Assembly (NCBI GenBank): GCA_948467875.1
Contig: CAOKFZ010000012.1
Location: forward strand, 1-49,498
DNA: 49,498 nucleotides
Reading direction: 5' to 3'
Source of the DNA: an uncultured Clostridium sp.
GTDB lineage: Bacteria; Bacillota; Clostridia; TANB77; CAG-508
The first letter of the stretch is position 1. Each line of letters opens with the position of its first letter. A model generated the notes under the pieces. It made no database searches. It worked only from the letters and a program-made list of their open reading frames with translations, and had not been told where the DNA came from. The translations under genes and the position numbers were made by a program. Below, one piece after another: positions 25,137 through 34,957 of this stretch.

Positions 25137-26998
25137 TGCAAATTATTTATATATTTTCGATTATTTTGTTGGCGGATGGATTTTTAGGGTTTAAAAAATC
25201 AGACGAAAAACTCAATATCATAAAATGGTTAACGATTTTTATTGTGGCTTTTATGGGATATAATATTACTGTTTGTATGATTTTAGGATTGCTAAAAATT
25301 ACATGCCATTTATGGTTATTAGCAATTATAAATGTGATTTTTGCGTTTGTTTTAGCCTACAAAACAGTAAAAAATAAAGATTTTCAGCAATATACAGTTC
25401 GAAAACAGGAAGTAGTGGGACTTGCGATTTTGTGTGCCATTTTTGCAGTCATTGTTGTAAAGGAAATTAAGCCCCAAGATGGCGGCTTAAAATATGCAGC
25501 CATTGATTCTGCGATACATTACAGAGCTGCGAAACATTTTTCTGATAATTTAATGATATTTGTCAATTGCGAAGATAAAACCATTTATAATTTTAATGTG
25601 ATGCAAACAGGAGCTTATATTAATGATGGACTTTTAATGAATGTTATGAATGGTTTATTTGGTATGTCCGAATATTATGTATATGAAATGTTTGATATTG
25701 GAATACTATTTTTAAGCAGCTTAGTTTTTTATGTGTTAATTATGGATAAAATTAAGGGAAAACTTGGCTTTATTTTAACCATGTTTTTGCTATGGCTGTT
25801 TATGTTTGCGTATCCTTATAATTCCTATCTATATGGCTTTTCGTATTTGTCACTTGGCGTGATGTTTGTAACAAGTTTACTTTTAGTCGTGCCAACTTTA
25901 TATGGAGAATTAAAAAATAAATTGCCATTGGCAATTACGTTAGTTTCGCTACTTGCCATGGGCGTAATTTTTTCGTATTGTTTATTTGTGCCAGGCGTTT
26001 TTGCGGCAGTTTGTATCTATTTATTTGTTAAGGACTTTGGAGAAGAAGGCAAAACATATTTAAGATTTTTCAAGAAGAAAACATTGATTACGACAGGGAT
26101 TTTGCTTGTGATTACAGCTTTAGGAATTGGCTATTTGTTTGTGCCAACTTTCTTTATTGCAGACCAAAGTAATTTGGTAGATGCCTTGAAAAATCCGGGT
26201 GGAATGTACACAGAATTGTTTGTGAATTTTGAATTCTATGTGTTGTTTGGAATTTTATATGTGATTGACATGATTTTGAAAATTCGCAAAAAAGAGTTTA
26301 AGCCAGAATTTTTAGATATTTTTTCTTGGGTATTTGGAGCGTATTTTGTGGTAATCTGGTTAGCTATGGTAATAGGTTTTGTGTCTGATTATTATTTTTT
26401 CAAACTTTACTATATTTTGTGGGTTTGCATTTTGGCAATTACCATAAAATTAGTAAACGAGTATGCACAGAAAAAAGTATGGAAATTTGTGCTTCCAGTT
26501 TATGAAGGTGCTTGGGTGCTGCTTGTGATTGGAACGATTATTTTTAAAGCAGGAACCATTTTACCACAAGAAAAAAAGGAAAAATTGCCTAACTATGTGG
26601 GGGTGTATTTTGAACAAAATTATGATTACAAAGGTTTGATTTTTGCGTTTAACAATTTTGCCAAAGACCAAATAGAAACGGCAGAAATTTTGAAAACAAT
26701 AGAAGATGTGAAAGCAGAAAATGTTTTATTGATAACAGGAAGTAATTATGAAAGGGCTTGGACTTTGGCGATTAGTGATATGCAGTCAGATGGGATAAAA
26801 TACAATAAAATTCTGGAGGATAGTACGCGATATGAATTAAAAGATGGTTTGGCTAAGGAAAATGTGAAATATATTGTGAAAATAGGAATGACGGATGAAA
26901 CGGCAGATTTGGACGAATATTTAGCGCAGAACCAAGAACAAGACCAAATTGAGGTATTGCATCAATCCAAAAGATGTTATATTGTAAAGAAAAATTAA
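25136..26998 (+). CDS. Large polytopic membrane protein
   Basis: A 620-residue protein with about 11-13 hydrophobic segments to about residue 490 and a hydrophilic C-terminal region (about 500-620). I do not recognise the family. The loop after about residue 115 has DSAIHYRAAKHF, which recalls the acidic/His loop of GT-C glycosyltransferases and O-antigen-type polymerases, but this is weak. ATG 25136 shares a base with the U32 stop (TAATG) and AAGGAGG lies upstream, so the two genes are coupled. It may act on a surface polymer like the cluster to its left. Confidence 0.6.
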   Translation: MQIIYIFSIILLADGFLGFKKSDEKLNIIKWLTIFIVAFMGYNITVCMILGLLKITCHLWLLAIINVIFAFVLAYKTVKNKDFQQYTVRKQEVVGLAILCAIFAVIVVKEIKPQDGGLKYAAIDSAIHYRAAKHFSDNLMIFVNCEDKTIYNFNVMQTGAYINDGLLMNVMNGLFGMSEYYVYEMFDIGILFLSSLVFYVLIMDKIKGKLGFILTMFLLWLFMFAYPYNSYLYGFSYLSLGVMFVTSLLLVVPTLYGELKNKLPLAITLVSLLAMGVIFSYCLFVPGVFAAVCIYLFVKDFGEEGKTYLRFFKKKTLITTGILLVITALGIGYLFVPTFFIADQSNLVDALKNPGGMYTELFVNFEFYVLFGILYVIDMILKIRKKEFKPEFLDIFSWVFGAYFVVIWLAMVIGFVSDYYFFKLYYILWVCILAITIKLVNEYAQKKVWKFVLPVYEGAWVLLVIGTIIFKAGTILPQEKKEKLPNYVGVYFEQNYDYKGLIFAFNNFAKDQIETAEILKTIEDVKAENVLLITGSNYERAWTLAISDMQSDGIKYNKILEDSTRYELKDGLAKENVKYIVKIGMTDETADLDEYLAQNQEQDQIEVLHQSKRCYIVKKN

Positions 26999-27049
26999 AA
27001 TAGCTATTGAATGAAAAATAAGTTTATGATATAAAATAGGAGAGAATAT

Positions 27050-28105
27050 TTGAAAAAAAATATACATGACTTTGATTTTGAAGATTTAAAGCAAGAAATG
27101 AAAAAAATGGGAGAAAAGCCATTTCGTGCAGAACAAATTACAAAATGGCTGTATCAAGAAAGAGTAGCAACATTTGATGAAATGACAAACTTGTCTTTGG
27201 ATTTGAGGAAAAAATTGCAAGAGAATTATGAGATTGGAAAATTTCAAATTGAACATAAATTGATTTCCAAAGATGGTACAAAAAAATATTTATTCAATGT
27301 GTGTGATAGCCAAAATAATTTAATTGAAACTGTTTTAATGCAATATCATCATGGCTTTACAGTGTGTGTATCTTCACAGATAGGTTGCAAAATGGGATGC
27401 AAATTTTGTGCTTCAACAGGAATTCCGTTTGTGAGGAATTTAAGTTCAGGAGAAATTGTTCAGCAAATTTTGGAAATTGAAAAAGAGGAAAACATTCGTA
27501 TATCAAATATTGTGTTTATGGGAATTGGAGAGCCATTGGATAATTTTGAAAATGTGATGAAAGCAATCGCGATTTTAAATTATCCCAAAGGTTTGAACAT
27601 TGGAGCAAGGCATATTTCGATTTCGACAAGTGGCTTAGTTCCTAAAATTTACGAATTAGCTGACAAACAAATGCAATGTACGTTATCGATTTCCTTGCAT
27701 AGCGCTAATAATGAAACCAGAACTTCTATGATGCCGATTAACCAGACATATCCAATCGAGGAACTACTAAAGGCTTGTAGGTATTATATAGAAAAAACGA
27801 ATAAGCGAATTTCCTTTGAATATGCTTTGGCAAAGGACAACAATGATCATATAGAAGCCGCAAAAGAACTTGCGAAATTGTTAAAAGGAATGTTAGCACA
27901 TGTGAACTTGATACCAATTAATCCCATTCAAGATGGAGATTACATAAAAAGTACAAATGAAAACATCATAAAATTTAGAGATTATCTAAATGAACATGGT
28001 ATAGTAGCAACTATTAGAAGAGAATTAGGCTCAGATATTAATGCAGCATGTGGACAATTAAGGAGACAAAATCTGGGCAAAACTAGAAAGGAACTTCTAA
28101 GATAA
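27050..28105 (+). CDS. rlmN: Dual-specificity RNA methyltransferase RlmN
   Basis: A 351-residue radical SAM enzyme that makes 2-methyladenosine at A2503 of 23S rRNA and A37 of some tRNAs. The cluster motif is CKMGCKFC (CxxxCxxC), preceded by VCVSSQIG. VFMGIGEPLDN binds SAM, and DINAACGQLR near the end carries the second catalytic Cys. The start is TTG at 27050, six bases after TAGGAGAG. It opens the usual firmicute run rlmN-stp-prkC-rpe. Confidence 0.96.
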   Translation: MKKNIHDFDFEDLKQEMKKMGEKPFRAEQITKWLYQERVATFDEMTNLSLDLRKKLQENYEIGKFQIEHKLISKDGTKKYLFNVCDSQNNLIETVLMQYHHGFTVCVSSQIGCKMGCKFCASTGIPFVRNLSSGEIVQQILEIEKEENIRISNIVFMGIGEPLDNFENVMKAIAILNYPKGLNIGARHISISTSGLVPKIYELADKQMQCTLSISLHSANNETRTSMMPINQTYPIEELLKACRYYIEKTNKRISFEYALAKDNNDHIEAAKELAKLLKGMLAHVNLIPINPIQDGDYIKSTNENIIKFRDYLNEHGIVATIRRELGSDINAACGQLRRQNLGKTRKELLR

Positions 28106-28119
28106 GGGGTGATATAAAT

Positions 28120-28857
28120 TTGAGAATTTTAGCAAAATCAGATATTGGTAAGGCACGAGACATGAATCAAGATAATTTTTATGCAGCACAAGAAACAGAT
28201 AAAATCAAGTTGTTTATTTTAGCAGACGGAATGGGAGGCTATAAAGGTGGCGAAATTGCAAGTTCAGTCGCAGTTTATAGCGCACAAAATTATATTTGCA
28301 ATAATTTTGAAGAGATTGCAAAAGATAAAGAAACGATTTTGAAACTCATTACTGATAGTATTGAATATGCGAATTTAATGGTATATGAGCGTTCTAAAGA
28401 AACAGAAGAATTAAAAGATATGGGTACTACTTTGGACGTGTGTTTAATATATAATAATAAGGCATTTATTGGTCATGTGGGAGATAGCCGTGTGTATCGT
28501 ATTCGTAAAAAAATTATGCGAAGGCTGACAACAGACCATAGTTATGTGCAAGGTCTTGTAAAAGATGGAAAAATTACAAAAGAAGAGGCACAGACACATC
28601 CTAAGAAAAATATGCTAGTCAAAGCAGTTGGCTGTAATTCTTTAGTGGAACCAGATGTAATGTGCAAAGGATTTTTGGAAGATGATATTATTTTGATGTG
28701 TTCAGATGGACTAACTAACATGTTGAAAGATGAAGAAATTTATAAAATTCTGCTGGAAAATCCAGAAAATCCAGTAGCGGCGCTTATCAATAGTGCCAAC
28801 CGAGAAGGCGGAATTGACAATATTACAACCATTATTATTGATGCAACTGGCGATTGA
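28120..28857 (+). CDS. stp: PP2C-type Ser/Thr protein phosphatase
   Basis: A 245-residue PPM phosphatase, partner of the PASTA kinase that follows. Metal-binding motifs are KARDMNQDNF, LADGMGGYKGGE, GHVGDSRVYR and MCSDGLTNML, all in order, and DNITTIIID near the end. The start is TTG at 28120 after GGGGTG. It ends 39 bases before prkC. It removes phosphate from targets of the kinase in cell-wall control. Confidence 0.94.
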   Translation: MRILAKSDIGKARDMNQDNFYAAQETDKIKLFILADGMGGYKGGEIASSVAVYSAQNYICNNFEEIAKDKETILKLITDSIEYANLMVYERSKETEELKDMGTTLDVCLIYNNKAFIGHVGDSRVYRIRKKIMRRLTTDHSYVQGLVKDGKITKEEAQTHPKKNMLVKAVGCNSLVEPDVMCKGFLEDDIILMCSDGLTNMLKDEEIYKILLENPENPVAALINSANREGGIDNITTIIIDATGD

Positions 28858-28896
28858 AAATTGACTTAAATAAAGAGGAAAAAAGGAGATAAAAAA

Positions 28897-31026
28897 ATGA
28901 ATCTTATTGGAAAAATGTTAGATAACAGATACGAGATTTTGGAAAAAATAGGAAATGGTGGAATGGCGACAGTTTATAAAGCAAAATGTCATGTGCTAAA
29001 TCGTTTTGTTGCGATTAAGATTTTAAAAGACGAATTCACAACCGATACAGATTTTATTAAAAGATTTAACTCAGAAGCCCAAGCAGCAGCAAGCCTGACA
29101 CATCCCAATATTGTGTCAATTTATGATGTTGGAAATGAAGATAATTTGTATTACATTGTTATGGAGTTAATCCAAGGAAAAACGTTAAAGGAAATTATTG
29201 TAGAAGATGGAATTTTGTCTTGGAAATGGTCAGTCAATATTGCCATTCAAATTGCTTCAGCCTTAGAAGTTGCACACAAAAATAACATTATACATAGAGA
29301 CATTAAGCCACATAATATTATTATAACAGAGGATGGAATTGCCAAAGTAACAGATTTTGGAATTGCAAAAGCAGTGTCTAATTCAACCATTACCGCATTT
29401 GGTACAACAATTGGTTCCGTGCATTATTTTTCGCCAGAACATGCCAAAGGTGGCTTTACAGATGCCAAATCTGATTTGTATTCTTTGGGAATTGTGTTAT
29501 ATGAAATGTTAACAGCAAGAGTTCCATTTGATGCAGATACGCCTGTCTCAGTGGCGTTAAAACAGGTGCAAGAAGAGCCAGTTGAGCCAATCGAATATAA
29601 TGAAGAAATTCCGAAAAGTGTGAATATGATTATTTTGAAGGCAATGCAAAAAGATCCAAATTGCCGTTACCAAAATGCTACTCAAATGTTGGAAGATTTG
29701 ACGAGAAGTTTAAAAGAACCAAATGAGAATTTTGTCGTCATCCAAGCATCCTCAAGTGGTTCTCCAACACAAAAAATACCAACGATTTATGATATGGAAT
29801 TAGAGAAAAATGGAGAACGAAAAGCCAAAAAAGTAGAAAATAACGAAAATGAAAAGCCGAAAGGCAAAATAGGAGCTTTTTTTGCGAAACATAAAATTTT
29901 GAAAATAGTCGTGATGATTGTCATCGCAATTGCCTTGTTTTTTGGCGCCATGTTTGGCACATTGGCATTGTTTTCAGGCAAGCCAGAAGAAATCCAAATT
30001 CCTAATTTAGTGACAGATGAAAGTGGAAATGCTATGACATTGGAAGCAGCCAAAGCGCTACTAGAGGAATTAGGGTTTACCAATTATGAGGTCAAATATG
30101 AAAACAGTGATGAAGTGGAAAAAGACCATGTGATTAATCAAAAACCAGTGTATCAAGAAAATTATAAAGTGACAACAGAAGAGCAATTTGTTTTGACTGT
30201 GAGCCAAGGAAGTTTGGATGAGGCTTTGGCAGAAAAATTGAAAAATACAAAAGTAAAATTGCCAAAGAAAATGATTGGCAAGAAAAAAGAGGACTTGATT
30301 AAGGAATTAGAGGCATTGACAGAAGATTTGGATGACGAAGATTTGGTGTTGAAATATGAAGTGAAAGAAGAGTTCAATGAGGAAGTCGAAGCTGGAATTG
30401 TAACAGATGTTGACCAAGAAGGTGGTACAGAAATTACATTGGATACAGTTGTAAATCTAACAGTTAGCAAGGGAAGTCAATTTAAGGATGTGACAGTTCC
30501 AAGTGTTGTGAATAAATCAGAAGCAGAGGCGAGAAGTACTTTGGAAGGATTGGGACTAAAAGTGGAAGTGACCTATGAGGAAAATGCGAATAAGAGTGAT
30601 GGAATTGTTATTTCGCAAAACATCAATGCCAATAAAACTGTCAAAGAAGGAAGTAGTATTTCACTTGTCGTCAATAAACAACCAAAAAAATCAAAAGTAA
30701 CTGTAAATGTAAACTTAAAATCATTGATGAATTATACAGAACCAGAAGCGCCAAGTGCGCCAACTACGACAGATAATACAACCAATGAGACGAACAATGC
30801 AGTAACAACAACACCAACAAAACCAGAAGTGAAATCTTCTAAAGTTGTTATTAAAGTGGGAGATGATACGATTTATTCAGAAACTAAGAAGTTGACAACA
30901 ACCGATATTACGGCAAGTTACACATCTTCAGGAGTGAAAGATGTCAAAGTTTATGTGGATGATGTAGTCAAATTTAATAAATCTGTTGATTTTTCAGGCG
31001 GAGACCAAACAGTAACCGTGGAATAA
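28897..31026 (+). CDS. prkC: PASTA-domain Ser/Thr protein kinase
   Basis: A 709-residue membrane kinase. The cytoplasmic kinase domain (about 10-270) has GNGGMATVYK, the VAIK lysine, HRDIKPHNI (Asp135) and DFGIAK. A membrane helix lies at about 335-357. Outside, about three PASTA repeats (about 365-578) bind muropeptides, followed by a Thr/Asn-rich linker and a C-terminal beta region of about 65 residues. It senses peptidoglycan and regulates growth and spore germination in relatives. AAAGGAG precedes the ATG. Confidence 0.95.
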   Translation: MNLIGKMLDNRYEILEKIGNGGMATVYKAKCHVLNRFVAIKILKDEFTTDTDFIKRFNSEAQAAASLTHPNIVSIYDVGNEDNLYYIVMELIQGKTLKEIIVEDGILSWKWSVNIAIQIASALEVAHKNNIIHRDIKPHNIIITEDGIAKVTDFGIAKAVSNSTITAFGTTIGSVHYFSPEHAKGGFTDAKSDLYSLGIVLYEMLTARVPFDADTPVSVALKQVQEEPVEPIEYNEEIPKSVNMIILKAMQKDPNCRYQNATQMLEDLTRSLKEPNENFVVIQASSSGSPTQKIPTIYDMELEKNGERKAKKVENNENEKPKGKIGAFFAKHKILKIVVMIVIAIALFFGAMFGTLALFSGKPEEIQIPNLVTDESGNAMTLEAAKALLEELGFTNYEVKYENSDEVEKDHVINQKPVYQENYKVTTEEQFVLTVSQGSLDEALAEKLKNTKVKLPKKMIGKKKEDLIKELEALTEDLDDEDLVLKYEVKEEFNEEVEAGIVTDVDQEGGTEITLDTVVNLTVSKGSQFKDVTVPSVVNKSEAEARSTLEGLGLKVEVTYEENANKSDGIVISQNINANKTVKEGSSISLVVNKQPKKSKVTVNVNLKSLMNYTEPEAPSAPTTTDNTTNETNNAVTTTPTKPEVKSSKVVIKVGDDTIYSETKKLTTTDITASYTSSGVKDVKVYVDDVVKFNKSVDFSGGDQTVTVE

Positions 31027-31050
31027 AAAACGAATTAAAAGGAGAAAAAT

Positions 31051-31716
31051 ATGTCAGAAGTATCGGTATCTATTTTGTCTATCCCAAATGAAAATGCTGT
31101 TTCCATATTTTACAATCTGGAAACAGCAAAAGTAGATTATTTTCATATTGATGTGATGGACGGAAAATTTGTTGAGAAAAATAATTTAGAAATGATGAAA
31201 GAATATGCTTTAACGCTTTCTCATATTAGTAATATTGGTTTAGATGTGCATTTTATGGTGGAAAATGTAGAAGAATTGATTGATGAATATTTGGATTTAG
31301 AGCCTAAAATAATGACTTTTCATTATGAAGCAGTCAAAGAAAAAAATAGAATGATGGAAATTATTAACGAAATAAAAAGAAATGATATTCAAGTGGGGAT
31401 TGCTATTAATCCAGAAACTCCAATTGAGACTATTCAAGAATTTTTGCCTTATATTCATCAAGTGCTTGTTATGACTGTGGTGCCAGGAAAAGGTGGGCAA
31501 AAGTTAATACCAGAAACGTTGCAAAAAATAAAAGATTTAAAAAAATATATGAAGGATAATAACCTAGAAATTGATTTGGAAGCAGATGGCGGAATTAATC
31601 GTGAGACAGTTGAGGCTGTGAGAAATGCTGGCTGTGATAGATTGGTTTCAGGAAGTTATATCACAGGTTCAGAAAATTATGCTGAAGCTGTCAAAATTAT
31701 AAAAGGGGAAAATTAA
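31051..31716 (+). CDS. rpe: Ribulose-phosphate 3-epimerase
   Basis: A 221-residue TIM-barrel epimerase joining ribulose-5-phosphate and xylulose-5-phosphate. DYFHIDVMDGKFV, GLDVHFMVEN, VMTVVPGKGGQ and DLEADGGINRETV match the family's metal, catalytic and phosphate sites. The usual MVxPGFGGQ is VVPGKGGQ here. The start SVSILSIPN is a little unusual (SxSILSAD is typical). In many firmicutes rsgA lies between prkC and rpe; it is absent here. Confidence 0.88.
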   Translation: MSEVSVSILSIPNENAVSIFYNLETAKVDYFHIDVMDGKFVEKNNLEMMKEYALTLSHISNIGLDVHFMVENVEELIDEYLDLEPKIMTFHYEAVKEKNRMMEIINEIKRNDIQVGIAINPETPIETIQEFLPYIHQVLVMTVVPGKGGQKLIPETLQKIKDLKKYMKDNNLEIDLEADGGINRETVEAVRNAGCDRLVSGSYITGSENYAEAVKIIKGEN

Positions 31717-31717
31717 A

Positions 31718-32884
31718 ATGAAAAAAAGAATAGGAATTTTATTTTTACTAATGATGATGTTTGCAACGTTTGTGTTTGCAGCTTATCCAGAGGATTTGGA
31801 AAACCAAGAATTGGAGGATTTGCAAACCATTTCTGAAGAAAATACGGAAGCAGGAATTAATCCAATTTCGCTAGAAGGCGAAGATGAAAGAAATTTAAAT
31901 ATTACAGATGAAGACGTATATTTGTGTGAAAATAGTGTAAACATTAAGGAAGTGATTAATGGAAACGTGTACGTAATTGCTCAAAATGCAACTATTGATC
32001 AAGCAATGATTTATGGAAATGTGTATATCATTGCTGAAAAAATCAATATTTTGAATGCTGAAATTAATGGTTCAGTTTATGTGATAGGTGAGGAGATACA
32101 TTTTTCTGGCTCAGCTTATGATGTGTATAGCTGTGGTGCCAAAATAGATTTTGATACAGAATCTTATGTGTTGCGAGATATTAGAGCGGTATCTGATACA
32201 CTTAACTTAAAGGGAAGTGTATTTAGAAATGTCTATGCTGGTGTCAATCAGTTGACAGTTGCAGAAAATGCCACGATTCATGGCACATTAGATTATAGCT
32301 CAGAAAAGGAAGAAACGCTTCCAGAAGGAGCCCAAATTGGGGACGTCAAATTTCATTTAACACAAGCAAAAGAAAGTGGTTCTGAGGATGAAAATTATGT
32401 ATTAGAAGCGCTTACAGTAGCTTTTAAAACTTTGATAATTGGCTTGGTCTTGATATTTGTAGTTACAAAATTCAAAAATCTACAAAGAACAGAAAATATT
32501 GGAATGGATTTATTAAAAGATGCGGGAAAAGGTTTTGCTGCTTTTGTAATTTTTCCAATTGTGATTGTAGTAATGTTTATTAGTATTATTGGAGCTGGAC
32601 TTGGAGTTGTAGTATTGTTCTTATATATGGCGATTTTATATGTATCAAAAGCACTAGCTGCTGTTGAAATTGCGAACCGAATTTTAAGTAAAACCAAAAC
32701 AGAAAGTCATCAAAAGGCGAAATTAATTGGAGTTTCTGTTTTAGTATCACTTGTTGTTTGGGGCATAGGCTTTATTCCAACATTTGGTGGTCTTGTACAA
32801 ATCATTGTTGGTCTAATCGGTCTTGGAGTTTTTGCAAATCTTATGATACAAAGAAATAAAAAGGAAATTCAAAATGAAAACTAA
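31718..32884 (+). CDS. Bactofilin-like beta-helix membrane protein
   Basis: A 388-residue protein. A signal peptide (1-21, LLMMMFATFVFAAYP) leads to an acidic stretch, then a repetitive region (about 58-205) with NVYVIAQNATI, NVYIIAEKINI and SVYVIGEEIHF units that suggest a small right-handed beta helix like polymer-forming bactofilins. The C-terminal part has three or four membrane helices (about 228-246, 270-315, 335-375). This layout is known in clostridial polymer-forming membrane proteins, role unknown. The stop overlaps the nth start by 11 bases. Confidence 0.72.
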   Translation: MKKRIGILFLLMMMFATFVFAAYPEDLENQELEDLQTISEENTEAGINPISLEGEDERNLNITDEDVYLCENSVNIKEVINGNVYVIAQNATIDQAMIYGNVYIIAEKINILNAEINGSVYVIGEEIHFSGSAYDVYSCGAKIDFDTESYVLRDIRAVSDTLNLKGSVFRNVYAGVNQLTVAENATIHGTLDYSSEKEETLPEGAQIGDVKFHLTQAKESGSEDENYVLEALTVAFKTLIIGLVLIFVVTKFKNLQRTENIGMDLLKDAGKGFAAFVIFPIVIVVMFISIIGAGLGVVVLFLYMAILYVSKALAAVEIANRILSKTKTESHQKAKLIGVSVLVSLVVWGIGFIPTFGGLVQIIVGLIGLGVFANLMIQRNKKEIQNEN

Positions 32885-33506
32885 AAAAGAAGCAGAAGAA
32901 ATTATAGAAATTCTGAAAAATTATTATCCAGACTGTCAGTGCAGTCTGGATTTCAGAAATCCATTTGAGATGATGATAGCGGTTATGCTGTCTGCGCAAT
33001 GCACAGATGAAAGAGTGAATAAAACGACACCAAGCTTGTTTGCTAAGTACGATACACCTGAAAAAATTGCAAATATGGACTTGGAAGAATTAGAGCAAAT
33101 CATTCATCCATGTGGATTTTATAAAAATAAAGCAAAAAATATAAAGGCTTGTAGCCAAAAATTATTGGACGAGTTTGGGGGCGTTGTGCCAAATGATATC
33201 GATTTATTGCAAACTCTTCCAGGAGTTGGGCGAAAAAGTGCAAATGTGATTATGCTGGAGGCTTTTCAAAATCCAGTTGGTATTGCGGTGGATACGCATG
33301 CAAAGCGAATTTCCAACAAGGTTGGTTTTTCAAGCCAGACGGAGCCAATTAAAATTGAGCAGGATTTGCTGAAAGTGTTCTCAAAAAAACATTATTATGA
33401 TGTGAATCATTTATTTGTATGGCATGGAAGAAAAACGTGTGATGCAAGAAAACCGAAATGTAATGAGTGCCCAATTAGTACATATTGCGATTATGCTGCG
33501 CGTTAA
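32874..33506 (+). CDS. nth: Endonuclease III
   Basis: A 210-residue DNA glycosylase/AP lyase that removes oxidised pyrimidines. LSAQCTDERVN, the helix-hairpin-helix LPGVGRKSANVI with the catalytic Lys just after the GVG-R, and VDTHAKRISN with the catalytic Asp are in place. CDARKPKCNECPISTYC holds the 4Fe-4S cluster (C-x6-C-x2-C-x5-C). It begins inside the end of the preceding gene, so translation is coupled. Confidence 0.96.
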   Translation: MKTKKEAEEIIEILKNYYPDCQCSLDFRNPFEMMIAVMLSAQCTDERVNKTTPSLFAKYDTPEKIANMDLEELEQIIHPCGFYKNKAKNIKACSQKLLDEFGGVVPNDIDLLQTLPGVGRKSANVIMLEAFQNPVGIAVDTHAKRISNKVGFSSQTEPIKIEQDLLKVFSKKHYYDVNHLFVWHGRKTCDARKPKCNECPISTYCDYAAR

Positions 33507-33546
33507 TCGTGTAAGAAGATTAGTTGGTAAAAGAGAGGATAAAAGT

Positions 33547-34266
33547 ATGGCGATTCATAATGAAGCGAAAAAAGGAGAAATTGCAAAAGTAGTTTTAATG
33601 CCAGGAGATCCATTAAGAGCGAAATATATAGCAGAGAATTTCTTGGAAGATTACAAACTTGTCAATCAGACAAGAAATGCTTTCGCTTATACAGGGAAAT
33701 ATAAAAATAAAGAAATCACAGTAATGGCTTCTGGTATGGGAATGCCAAGCATGGGAATTTATGCTTATGAATTGTATCAATTTTATGAGGTGGATACCAT
33801 TATTCGTATCGGTTCTTGTGGTTCTTATGTAGAGGATTTGGATTTATTGGATTTAGTATTGATCAAGGAAAGTTATACAACAGGTAATTTTGCACAGAAC
33901 TTTAGTGGTCAAAAATGTGACACAGTAGAAGCTTCAGAAGAAATTAATGCAGTTATTGAAAAAATGGCAAGAGACCAAAAAATTAGTTGTGTTAAAACCA
34001 ATGTGGCTTGTACAGAATGCTTTGATGCTTATATGATAAATCCAGAAAGCTATGTCAAAAATTTGCCAAAAGATAAGAATATTACATGTTCTGAAATGGA
34101 GGCTTTTGCTTTGTTTTATACAGCTCAAATACTAAACAAACGAGCAGCATGTTTGCTAACAGTGGTAGACTCAAATTGCAAAAAGCAAGTTCTGACAACT
34201 GAGCAGAGAGAAAAATCATTAAACACAATGATACAATTAGCCTTAGAAAGTGCCATTAAAATTTAA
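33547..34266 (+). CDS. deoD: Purine-nucleoside phosphorylase DeoD type
   Basis: A 239-residue hexameric-type phosphorylase. VLMPGDPLRAKYIAENFL binds phosphate, SGMGMPSMGIYAYEL and RIGSCGSY follow, and CSEMEAFALF binds the nucleoside. The active-site Asp is in LTVVDSNC. It splits purine nucleosides to base and sugar phosphate in salvage. ATG 33547 follows AGAGGA; the open frame extends upstream into nth but without family similarity. Confidence 0.94.
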   Translation: MAIHNEAKKGEIAKVVLMPGDPLRAKYIAENFLEDYKLVNQTRNAFAYTGKYKNKEITVMASGMGMPSMGIYAYELYQFYEVDTIIRIGSCGSYVEDLDLLDLVLIKESYTTGNFAQNFSGQKCDTVEASEEINAVIEKMARDQKISCVKTNVACTECFDAYMINPESYVKNLPKDKNITCSEMEAFALFYTAQILNKRAACLLTVVDSNCKKQVLTTEQREKSLNTMIQLALESAIKI

Positions 34267-34277
34267 AGGAGAAAAAA

Positions 34278-34955
34278 ATGGATTCAAATATTTTAGTAGT
34301 AGATGATGAGCAAAGAATGCGAAAATTAATTAAGGATTTTTTAAAGCAAAAAAATTATAATATTATGGAAGCAGAAGATGGAGAACAAGCTTTGAAAATT
34401 TTTGATGAAAACAGAAATCGTGTTAACTTGATTTTGCTAGATGTTATGATGCCCAAATTGGATGGTTGGTCAGTTTTAAGGCAAATTAGACAAATGGATT
34501 CTCATATTCCAGTCATTATGTTGACAGCAAGAGCTGAGGAACAAGACGAATTATTTGGGTTTGAACTTGGTGTAGATGAATATATCGCCAAGCCATTTAG
34601 CCCGAAAATTTTGGTAGCTCGTGTGGAGGCGATTTTGAAAAGGGCAAATCCAGACAAAAAGGAACTGAAAGACCATGCTGGTATTGTAATTGATAATGAT
34701 GCCAGAACGGTAACAGTGGATGGCAAAAATGTGGAGCTAAGTTTTCGCGAATATGAGCTTTTGAAATATTTGGTGGATAATGAAAATATTGCTCTGTCAC
34801 GTGATAAAATTTTGAATACTGTTTGGAATTATGATTATTATGGCGATTCAAGAACCATTGACAGCCACATCAAAAAAGTCCGCCATAAGCTGGGAAAAAA
34901 AGGAAAATACATTCAAACCATTCGTGGGATTGGTTATAAATTTGAGGTAAAATAA
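34278..34955 (+). CDS. OmpR-family response regulator
   Basis: A 225-residue regulator: receiver domain (LVVDDEQ, phospho-acceptor Asp55 in LILLDVMMPK, Lys in IAKPFSP) and a C-terminal winged helix (SFREYELLKYLV, RTIDSHIKKVRHKLG). The kinase gene follows two bases after the stop, so the two form one system. AAAGGAG precedes the ATG. Target genes are unknown. Confidence 0.93.
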   Translation: MDSNILVVDDEQRMRKLIKDFLKQKNYNIMEAEDGEQALKIFDENRNRVNLILLDVMMPKLDGWSVLRQIRQMDSHIPVIMLTARAEEQDELFGFELGVDEYIAKPFSPKILVARVEAILKRANPDKKELKDHAGIVIDNDARTVTVDGKNVELSFREYELLKYLVDNENIALSRDKILNTVWNYDYYGDSRTIDSHIKKVRHKLGKKGKYIQTIRGIGYKFEVK

Positions 34956-34957
34956 AT

